From the NCBI GenBank assembly GCA_021014325.1, contig CM037467.1:8705273-8769272 (forward strand): a stretch of DNA of 64,000 nucleotides, written 5' to 3'. This DNA is from Plazaster borealis. Lineage: Eukaryota; Echinodermata; Asteroidea; Forcipulatida; Labidiasteridae. Below the pieces are notes generated by a model. That model was not told the DNA's origin, ran no database searches, and was given only the letters and a program-made list of their open reading frames with translations. Both the position numbers and the translations under genes were made by a program. Shown piece after piece: positions 22,101 to 34,100 of this stretch (the first letter of the stretch is position 1; every line of letters begins with the position of its first letter).

Positions 22101-25100
22101 CAAAAAGTTTCAAAAACTTGTCTTAAAATTTAATAGATGTTAAATTTGCATCGGGGATAAAGAATATTGTTATTTGGTTTTACCCGTACACCGATGTGTG
22201 TAAAGCACTGTATACTCAGTACTTTCCCAAGTCCTGTGAAAAAATCACAGGCATATTACTCGGGTGGGTAAGATGCCAGTGATTTTTTCACAGGACTTGG
22301 GAAAGTACTGAGTATACAGTGCTTTACACACATCGGTGTACGGGTAAAACCAAATAACAATTGTCTTAAAATATTTCTGTTTGTTCAAGCACCTTGAGCA
22401 TGTGTAACTGCGCTATATAAGACTATATTATTATGATTATTAATGTTATTATAAGAACCTGGTAGACTTTTGGAGATATTTTTGGTCAGCAATCTTGCAG
22501 ACATGGCACAATAAACTTGCTATTCACACCTCATTCACTCACAATCAGATGTTGAAAATTGCTCCATCCCAATATCGAATGGGTGATTCTTGTATTGCTA
22601 TGCACAATGCAATGGTTACATGTCAGAGGGCTCAAATTTGGGGGACAAAATCTACAAGACCACAGGGCTTGTAGCTCAAAACCTTTACTGGACTAGACAA
22701 TTTGTGACAAGACCGGAATCAAGATGAGAAAAAAAAATACCTTCACTTCGCCTGTTTTTATTTGATCTTATGGATAGTACATGATACTTTCATACTCAAC
22801 AGAATTGAAAGATATAATATTAGACTAAAAGTCAATATTTGAACTAAATTAAAAAAAAATAAGGTTAGGTATTATTATTTTTAAAAACACAAGACCGCCG
22901 GACTTGTCTGGTCCTAAGTTTACTGACTCGATAAAAACACTGTCCTTAGGGCCTGCGGGCCAGTGTAAATTTCGAGCCCCGGTACATTAAATCATTTTTC
23001 AATTAAAAAAAGAATGTTTTTCATACATACACAGGTGTTCACAAAATGTCAGTTTTACATTTCTCTTTTACAATACCCAGTTTGATTTAAATCCAGTAAT
23101 GTCATGACTGTTACTGTTCTCTTAACCATGTGGTAACTGACTGAACTCACTGACCTCATCGCAACTGAATACATTGTATGAACTACTGTATCCTTGCTCT
23201 ACGGAACGTACGTACTCTAGACCATTCATTATGCATATGTGCAGAGCACAATGTGCAGAGGTCAGGGCTCCCAGTCTGTGTGATTTTGCCATCATATCAT
23301 ACAACGTTCCATTGAGAAACTCACACCACCTGAACATGTATAGTACATTTAAGACATGACTGGGTAATTGTCAGCAACTGTACATTCGATCCTTTCTCGT
23401 TGTTTGTTGTATAGCCTGGTTGGCCATCTGGTCCATAGCCTACAGTCAGACAGTAGGCCTACATATTATCCATAATTTACCGTGAGTTGTTGGGTAAGTT
23501 CTTGATAGAATCACCACTCTTTTCTTTAGTAGGCCTATGTATTTCATGATAGGATTAAGATTTTGTGCTGAATACATTTTTATGACAATAAATAATAGTT
23601 TGTTATAGCGTATGATGTTTATGTGTATGAACTTAATACACAGCAGTAGTGAATGGTAAATACAGGCATGATATTTGGCCCTTGGACAAAAGTAGGAACA
23701 TTTTATCAAGTACATGTACACAAGGGCTGACCTTCATGTACACAAGGTATATAAGGCTATAGACTTTTAAGGCTATTTAACCACAATTTTTCTGATTTTT
23801 CCAAGGGCAAACAAATCGGAAATCAGACTACAAGATCATGCCTGCGAATATGCATGATAACATCCTATGTAACATGAAATCAACATTATTATTCTCAGAG
23901 GACACTCCCAAAGAACATAGCAAAATAATTTTCATGACTTTTGGCATAGTTTCAACTGTTTTTATTTCCCAACAAGATCTGGTCATCAATTACCAGTTTG
24001 GCAAACATGTACGAAAATACATGAAAATGCAATACTTTTAATCATGACTTAATCAAGGGCAAATGCCCACGAGCAGCTTGCCCAACAAAATGTACCAGGC
24101 CCGAATTCCTTGGCATAGATAAAATGAGGGGGCAGCTTGCCCAGCCTCTATACATGTACCTCACAAAAAACAGCAGTGTTATCAAATAATGACATAAATG
24201 CCTATACAAGGCTTAAAATGGTTGTCGATAAAAGAGGGCGCAGCTTGCCCGCCCCAATAAAACACTAACAGCAGTGTTTCTAAAAAAACTTTGATATAAT
24301 TACATAATCATACAAGGGTTAAAGCTGTGCGGTTTGAATACATAAACTAGTAGCCCGACCTGAACAAGAGGGTGCTAGTGTTACCAAGTAAACATTACAA
24401 CGTAACATTTTTAGACAAACCCCCCCCCCATTTACTTGTTTGACCCAAGGCAGTGGCAGTCCACTTCCTTAGAAAATAATGTCACAGAGGGGGGTATTAA
24501 AATTAAATAAAACAAAAGAGGGGGCTGTTGCCCAACCCTATAAAACAATACACAGCAATGTGTAATAAGCGCAATGTTAAGCACAGTATGAAGGCTTAAA
24601 AGTGATTCCACCGCTGGCACATGCGGTTGGATTACAACACCAAGCCCCACCTGAACAAGAGGGTGGTATCAGTATCACCGGTCTGAGTTATTAGTACAAC
24701 CTTTACTTTAGACTTGAATCCTTTCCCTCCCCAGTAATTATTTGTCCCCATCAAGCAGAAGAAACCACCAATTGATGGAGGCCGAAATGGGGGTGGTGGT
24801 GGGTTTGCAAAATTCACTCACATGAAAGCTGAGCCGAAGTGATGAGCTTTCCCGCTTCTGTGATGCACCAACACTTTTGTCTTACCAAATTGCAACCTGA
24901 CGCACACGTAATTTGCATAAAAGTCAGCCCCGCTGCCCGGGAAAAAGTTAAATTGAAGTTTAATATTTAAAAAAATCTGAAGCACATTATTGGATTTTTA
25001 CTACATTTGAAAAGGTCTCCAAAAACTGTACCTACATGTACGCTACACAGATGTGACCCCAATTTGACCTTGTCTTCCGGTTTAAGCCGGAAGTAGAAGC

Positions 25101-28100
25101 AAACAAAAATACATCAGCTATGTGGTATAATGAAATCAAATTTGGACATGCTTTTTTGTATATGAAATAACAATTGACTCTTTTATTTTTCAACTAGAAG
25201 AATGTTGGCGTCAAATAATAACACACTCTGGTGACAGGTCTAAAATTATTTTATTTATCAAACTCTACAAAAACCCGAATTGAGCCTTGAAACTCATCAG
25301 ACAATTGAACCTCAACATCAAGACAACACCTGAAAAATGACGTCATGATGACATAATCAACTGTCAAATTATGTCAAATCAAAGTTTAATACTTGAAAAA
25401 ATTATCATTCACGAACCACTTAAGGGATTTAAGTTAAAAGGAAAAACTATTAAAAAGCCATAATTTCAAGTTGAACGGTAAAATGACGTTGGATCATCAT
25501 TTGATTTGACCATGATTTGATGACATAAAAGCACGAACACCTTGTTTTTGTAATGTATCAACTGAATTTCTAGTGTTTTTTTGGTTTCTATGTTGCATAT
25601 TTTAGGTTTAACAACGACCATGGATGAGGATTCTCATTTTCGTGAGGACTCCATTGGAGGGGTCTGTTGCAAAATTTGTGAGTTCAAGTATAATGACACA
25701 GATCGCCTTCCAAAGCTTCTACCCTGCGCTCACACAAGCTGCTTGACTTGCTATAAAGATTGGGCAGAGAGAAGAGAAAAAGGCTTTATCTTTTGTCCAA
25801 AATGTGTTGCAAAACATAAGCTTCCGGAGGGTGGAGTGGACAAGCTGAACACAAACTATGAGCTGATGGATGCAATTGAAGGTCAAAATTTCAAGCAACC
25901 TGTTCGATCCAACACCGAGGTAAGAATCAAAATCACTTACTTGTATAACAACCAAGTCAATCTTCAAACAAGGCTTGCAGTAGACACAATGTAATGTACT
26001 TATATTTTTAATGAGTTGGGGTGGTCCTGAAAACATTGACTTGGACAAGGTCTAGTCATGGTACAAATTTCCTTGGGCCCTTAAGCAGGACCTAGCTGCA
26101 CATTGCTTTTTCACTGTCTCCTACAAATGCCTCTGGACATGAAATGATAGTTGATGATGTCAATTGTGACATCATGTAACTCAACATTTATCATGTTATA
26201 GCAAGATTCACTGAGATTGACGGAAGTTTGGTGGAGTAATGGATTTAATGTGTGAACTCTATCAGATAACTGTAAGAACAATGAGAAAAGAAAAACAAAT
26301 ACTTTGTACGTGTAGGCATACAGAGATGATTGCACTCAAACCAATGCTGCAGTGTAAAGGGTAGGGCCTAAGCTTTTCTTTATATTTAAAAGTATCCTCT
26401 CTCTCTAGTCGACCGAGGTCGGAATCATGTTGAGATCTGCCCAATCATTTCTATCCCTAATTAAGTTAGGAAGATCAGTTGGAAGCACCCCGATGTCGAT
26501 GGCAACTACATCTGTATAGCTGAGCTTTTGTCTTTCCCTATTTCTCCTTCCATGTTTTGGTGACTGGACTCAAGCTTTAGTGTTTCTTATTAGCAGAGTG
26601 TGGGTTCGAGTCCCGGACATGTCACTTGTGTTCTTGAGCAATATGCATGCTTTGTCCTTCACATGGGACATTGAGCCGTAGGTCATCATGTACTAAGGTT
26701 GGTAATGCATGCTAAAGAACCCAGAACACTTATCGTGGAAGAGTAGGGGTTTTCCCCTTTGTTTCTGGTTCACATAGCAAGCACCTTTGTTTACAGGTTT
26801 CCCCAGGCTTGCGAGCTACAGTGATTAAGTTCACTAATGAAGCATCCTTGGTTTCATCACCAGAAATATTTAATAATAACAATAATAACAACCCTTTGTA
26901 TTTCATAACCATTTAGGAATCAATTAGTGCCAAGGATGTGGGGAATGCTCAGCAAAGAGGTGTCTCTGGAGCTATAGATACCTCTCAACATGAAATCCAG
27001 CATCTTCTATCCCAACTTAAAGCCCTCTCTCTAGATGTCCATAAGTCGGGAAAAGTATTCGATGACATAATTAATGCCATAAGAGGAGAGCGCCATGATG
27101 TTACTGCAAAGCGAGAGGACACCCTCAAAACCATTACCAGCGAGTATAATGAAATATTCAAAACAGCCAAAAAACGAAAGGATTATCTTCTTCAAGAGGT
27201 GGAAAAATGCTGCGAGCAGAATTTGACACAGTTAACAGCTTACGAAGATGAGTATAGTAAGAAAAAAGAGGCACACCATAACTTCTATGGAGAACTGCGT
27301 AAGGATATTGATATACAACAGCAGAACGCGAAGCCTTCTCGTGAGGTATTGGACAGGTTATGTCAAAGTGCCCGATCAAGATCTCTGAACTTGAACCATG
27401 AGTTTCAAATAATTTCAAAGAAGCTATGTTACAATGATGACAGCTTCGAGGGTATTGTGGACGACATCAAGTCATGGGGTAAAGTGAGCCACAGCTCCGC
27501 CGTTCTGACCGTCAAACCAACATGTCCAGTGCAGGAGGCTAGCCCAGCGACAACTGACATTCACTCGGATAGTTTGAATCATTACCTCTTGAAATCGGGG
27601 GTGGTGAGGACCTATGATGCCTGCTCACCATGCTGTGTCACACAGCTAAGCAACGAAGACATCGCCATAGCAAATGCAAACTCTTATAGTATCAGTATCT
27701 TTTCGTCACGGCAGGACAAGAGGAGTTTTCGGCTGAAAGTTTCACAAGCGGTGACATTCAATCAAGGGATTACAGGTAAAAGACAAGTCCTTATTCTGAT
27801 GCGATATAGAGTTTGGTTTTATTTCGACATGTCAGTGTAAAAACGTTCTATAATGTGATATAGAGTTTGGGTCTTTTTCGTTGTGTCAGTGCAAAAACAC
27901 TGTATCTTGATTTTGCAAAAAACATATCTCGCACGAAAAAGCTCTGTGCAAAAATGCTGTATATCGGCGCATCTTGTTTTGTCTGCAAAAATCATAATAA
28001 TAATAACTAGTCTTTATCTATATCGCTTTTGAACGTCTCAAATCGCTTATTATTTATTTCCAGACAGGTTTTGAATTTTTTTAATTATAATACCCATGTA

Positions 28101-31100
28101 ACACATTAAATGTTTTAAAGTGAGATCTGACGACTTGACAATTTCAACTTACAACATTAAGCGCTATTTTACGGGATAAGACGGGATAAGACGGGATAAG
28201 ACGGGATAAGACGTTTTTTTCACTTTCTTGTTGTTCACACAAGAAAGTGAAAAAAAATAGATAAATCTAAATATCAATTTTGAAAGCATCTTTCTATTTT
28301 ATCATTTTGTGGCGTGTCGTGGCCGAGTGGATAGGAACGCCAGACTCAAACTCTGGTGTTTCTGATCAGCAGAGTGTGGGTTCGAGTCCTGGTCGTGACA
28401 GTTGTGCTACATCCTTCGGATGGGACATAAAGCCGTAGGTCCTGTTTTTTGTGTACTGCACGTAAAAGAACCCAGTGCACTTGTCGTAAAGAGAAAGGGT
28501 TCGCCCCGGTGTTCCTGGTTTGATTGGCTGCATATTGCGACACAGCACCCTGTAATCCATTACAGGGTGCTGTGTAAAGGAGAAGGTCTTAAAAACAAAG
28601 CGTAGCTCAGCATGCCTTGCAGGAAAAAAATACTGAGCGCTTTGATCTGTCCATTGGTTGTGATAAAGCGCTATATAAGAACTCAGTATTATTAATATTA
28701 TTATTGTTATTTATTTCTAAAACATCTTTCTGTTCTATAATAGGGATGTGTATGGGCCCCGAAGATACACTAATATTTATCAGTAACCCTGATCAGAACG
28801 AGATTCAGAACTTGGATCTGTTTGGTAACCTGGTAAATATTATTAGGGTACCAAAGGAAGAGGAGTTTGACCCTGCTGGTATGGTGTTCAGCACTAGAGG
28901 GCATCTGTACGTCTGTGACAGGAAGAATCATTGGGTGCGTGTATTTGCACCAAACCAGCAGAGTTGGGAAGAAATCGCACGGATTGGCCAGCGACGTGGG
29001 AAGGACCCGGGAAACTTCAACAACCCTAGCGACGTCGCGCTGATGCCAGATGGTGAAATTGCAGTGGCAGATTTCAAGAATGACAGAATACAGGTAAGTT
29101 GTTCATTTAGTGCTCGATACCTGTAAATGTGGCAACCTCTTTCCCACCGTAGGTCTGTAGCCAAGCAACACTGTAGCCAAGCCTCTGTCTTTTGAAGAGA
29201 TATTTTCATGGCAAATGTGCCACCAGTGTGTTCAACCTGGTTCCTCCTGTCAGGATGTTTTAGCGTGAAACCAGGCTTTGTGTTTCTTCTCACCCTACTC
29301 TCTTGCTTTACTGAGATGTAGAACAAAGATCCTTTCAAACAGCTTTATTACACGTGCATCTCTTTGGAACTCCTTGCCTGGTGCATGTTTCCCTCCATCC
29401 TACAATCTAGACTGTTTTAAGAGGACTTTCAAATTCTACCTTCAGCTCCCCTGAGTTATTTTCATCTTAAATATTTTCTTCTTGTAGCCCCTTACCAAGA
29501 GTAGCTTTTAGCCTTGATTGGGGCGAACTTGCAGTCACCAAAATGAAAGAAAGAAATAGTCCACATTGTGTCCAAACATGTAGTGTAGTACTTCTGGTGA
29601 TGCACAGAGTCCGTAAAACCTGACTGAATTGTCTGGGAGGGTCCGAGTCTAGACTATAAGGGGGAACCGAGGCCTGTTTAGTCATTCTCAGGAATTTTCA
29701 CATTTGGCAAAATCTCATCCCTGATCTCAAGGAATTGAGGATTTAAAAGGGGGGGTGGTGACATCTTCACAACACATGAGCTATGTACGTTGATGCTTCA
29801 AGTTTTGAGAAAAAGTGCAACAAGATACAGTGTAATATACGTTAATTTTGCTTATCCTTACACCGATGTGTACATGTATTTAGCACTGTATACTCAGTAC
29901 TTTCCCGAGTTCTGTAAAAAGAAATTCCACAGGCAAATTACTAAGGTGCATGGAATTCGAACCCACAACCTTTGCATTAATATACCCTTAAAATTGAAGA
30001 ACAGCAATATGTATTAATATTTCAACTTCCCCGATCGTTACAGATATTTGATGGAGAAACATTTGTCTGCAAGAGGACGATTGCGACATCTGGCTCTGAA
30101 CTTGGACAGCTCAGAGGCCCGTCGGGAATCGCTATCGACTCCGATGGGTTCATGGCCGTCTCTGAACCTCTGAACCACCGGGTGCAACTATTCACTCCAG
30201 GGGGGAAACCTTTCATGACACTAGGGGCAGCGGAGGAGGGGCCCAACTATTTAAACTGGCCAATAGGTATTGCCATCACAATGGCTAAAGAAGTCGTCGT
30301 CTGTGACAGAGGAAAGGACAAGGTTCAAGTATATTGAATTCCAACAAAATGAAAAGACCATTCACTGCAAAGGGTGTGCACAACATGAGGGGCTATTTAG
30401 AGTAATCAATGTAATAGACTGTGCAAGTCTCGCGCATATTGAACTTCCGGGACCATTGTGGTCCCAACCATATGGAGATTTACGTGGGCAAGATTTTGTT
30501 TTGTCAATTATTTTAGTTTAGCGTGGCTTATGACCATGAAAAATACATATGTTGTTGGGAATGTAATACTGATGTGATAAAAATTAGGAAAGTAAAATCA
30601 ATTCAACAATATAACAAAGAAAACCTGAGAATTAAACTTGACTTCAGCTTCCGGTTGCTCACCTCCGATCACAAAACTTATATAAACGCTTGTTTTGGGT
30701 GCGCGATGATAATCGCCAGATGCTGTAATTAACACGCAGAGCCTTTTCATAACAGTCTATGGTTGTTGAGGCTTCAGCGTCCTCTAAAGACTGCGTCAAG
30801 CGTTAATTTTACGCCCGTGTGACCTTCACGAATCCACGCAAGTGGTTTTTGAAAAATTAAGATCAAATAAGCATCCTTGTCCCAGAGTTTTAATTTTGCT
30901 TCAATAATAATTAACACATTATTTGTGTATTTATTATAAAAACTAAAACTGATTTTATAAACATGTAATGAGCATTTTTGTTGTTCAGATTTTATCATTG
31001 AATGTAATTTAAAACAAAGATTTGATTTCAGAGAAAAGAAATGTTCTTCGTTTGACGTGTTTTCTCGTTCCGATACGCGCGAGACTTGCACAGTCTATTA

Positions 31101-34100
31101 CAAAATGTTTGATCTTTTTTCTTTTCTTTTTGGACCCACCCACCCCAAATGTTAATCTTTAAATATTGACAGACTATTTTATATACCCTATACACTGAAG
31201 AACAAAGTAATTCCTCAAATGAGGCAGATATTTTAGATCTAGGCTCTCCAAGCACAAGTTGTTGTTGTTTGTTGTTGAGATGATCTTTCCGTCAAGGGAA
31301 CTCGACAATCTCCCACAAGGGGCTATAAACGCCAAGCTGGCAACAGCCAATCTCTCTCATACAAACATTGGTTTAACGTCTATGATTATGAATTGCCCAA
31401 ATCAACAAATTGTGATTCAGTAACTAGACAACACATAGTCATTGTGAAATCAGCGGTTAGCTTGGACGGATTCGAACCAGCAACCTTGTGATTGCAAGTC
31501 GTGCAGTCTAACCACTTGACCACGATGACACAATGGCTTTTCCCAGCTTCCAGCATGCAACTTTGTAATTGAGATTTTGCTTACTACTCTAGCTGTACAT
31601 AAACATTAATTACAATTTAAAAACTACTTTGTACCAACTGAATGTTTCCCTTATTGGAGCCAGTCTGTCTGAAATGTGGGTGGCTCGCTGTGGAATTATG
31701 CCCAATTGGCACCATTTTGTATCAAATTCTTGTATTGACAGACATGACAGATTGTCTAGTTGTTATATATGGAAATAAACAAACAAACAACCATACACCA
31801 ACAAACAAACAAACAAACAAACACCCCAACACCCCCAACAAACAAACAAACAAACAAATTGTAACATTGCCAAAATAACAAACTTCTTACTTTTAGGTGT
31901 ACAGAGGTAATCCAATGTCTAATCTCATCCAATATAATCAGCTTTTATGGCGCTAAAATGTAGGCAATATTCTTGAGCTGTACTTTTATCCAGTAGGCGT
32001 ACCCAAACAAACTGCATTTTTATTATCCATAGATATATTGCTACATGTACGTGCATGTGCATATGCACATTATATGTAATTTTTATTGCCATTGCCAAAT
32101 TTACCTGATTTCATCGGCACGATAATCTCGGTTGCACTATTTTTTGAGTCAATGTTTCCGTGAGTTATGTACACACACCCTTACATGGCAGTTACGGGGT
32201 ACTTCCATTGTTGTTCTATTATTCCCTTTTCTGACGAAATTCTCTGTGGGGTAGGCCTACCACTAGAACAAAGAAAACCTTGTTGGGCAGCATTGTTCCA
32301 TTGTTAAAAGTACCCTGTAAGTTGGCGTGTAAGGGCAGTGTAGTGTGCATTTCAGGCGATGCTGCATTTACATGTCCATGCATACATGTACCATAATTTG
32401 TGCAACTCATAGTGGCAGACAGAAGCCACAGGTGAGGTGGTGCTATCAGTACATGCAAGTTGTATGATGAATTTCGTAACCGTTGCGTCATTACAACAAG
32501 GTTGTCACCCACATTTCGGTTGTTTTGCCTAGATCACTTTTTAAGGTTTGGTGACTTTTTTAACAATCACTGCTTGTTTAAGGATAAGAATTATGAAGAC
32601 ATTTATAGTAAAAGAATGTACTACCTTGTTGCACGAACACTGCATGCGGTTTTAGACTGGCACGTGCAATCAATAGGGAATAACGTCATTTCTCAGTGCA
32701 ACAAGGTCGTTTGTGTGAGATACGATTTTGTTGCTCAGAACACGTTAACGAATTATGACGTCATTTCTTGTTAATGACCTGTATCTTTTTAATTACTTTT
32801 TTGGACAAACTTGTAACTTTTACAGTTTATTCAGACAGGGTTTTGAAAAGTGTTTTGTATATATTCTAACTCGAGTTCACCGAAAATGTGACATACAACC
32901 TTGTTGCACTGACACGACAATTTGTACTATTACCATTAAAGACCTCTTGTCATTTTGTGCATGACTGATTCCTTTAAAAGTCTTGATTCATGTCAAAAAT
33001 AAATATGTTAAAGAGGGGGCTCCAAGGTCAAATTGAGTTTTGTGATACACTCATTTTCCACTAGATAGAGACCTCATGAAAGTGGGGGGGGGGGAATTAC
33101 AAGTCTCGAACCTCTACTGTTAAAGTGGTGTAAACATTCCCTATATTTGATATTCTTTCAGAGTGAAACTGGAAACATGATAACATTCAAAATCAAAAAC
33201 AACTGAGTCTGTACATTCCCAAAACAAAATTTTGTGCCAGTCAAAAAGTTGTTGCTGTTTTGATTGAATATCATCAAAATTCAGGAATGAACTGAAAATT
33301 CTCTTTAGAAAAATGTACAGTCCATACATTTGAAATGTGACGTCATCAAATGTTTTTGGGGTTTTTTGACAAAAGTTGCACTTGAAGGGTATCAAACACA
33401 TTTTTACATCGTTTTAATCTGAGGTAAATAGACATTTGTAATTGTTTTTTTCTGATTACATTTTGTGGCGTGTCGTGGCCGAGTGGTTCAAAGCACCGGA
33501 CTCAACTCTGGTGTTTCTGATCAGCAGAGTGTGGGTTCGAGTCCCGGTCATGATACTTGTATCCTTGAGCAAGATGCTTTACCATAATTGCTCTGTCCTT
33601 CGGATGGGACATTAAGCTGTACATGCACTAGGATTGGTAGTGCACGTACACGAACCCAGAACACTTATCATGGAAGAGTAGGGGTTAACCCCGGTGTTTC
33701 TGGTTCACATAGCAAGCACCCTTGTTAACAGGTTTCCACAGGCTTGTGAGCTAACAGTGATTAAGTTCACCTATGAGGCATCGTTGGTTTCATTACCAGA
33801 AATGTATAATAATAATAATAATAATGACTATACATGTATATGCTGGAGAATGAGTGGATCAAAAACTGAATTTGACCTTGGAGCCCCTCTTTAATGATAA
33901 GCATAGTTCTTAGTGAAATCTAGCCTCGTTATTTTTTGCATCTTGTCTTCCTCTATTTAAAAAAATGTATTCTATTTTAAACACATTTGTTTCTATCAGA
34001 AAAGTTACAGTATATTACCACAGAGGTAGGCCGACATGTACAGTACATACACTTCACAATGAAGTTTGGTTTCAAGGCATGTGAGGGACAAAGAGAGGCT

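Noticed and set aside
28311..28395. Functional tRNA-Leu or tRNA-Ser gene
   Set aside because: A and B boxes are present, but acceptor-stem pairing is not evident and the unit recurs with a long shared body and AAT tail, which marks a SINE.
32219..32964. Overlapping small ORFs in FBXL4 intron 9
   Set aside because: No domain, splice logic or codon signal; expected by chance in AT-rich DNA.
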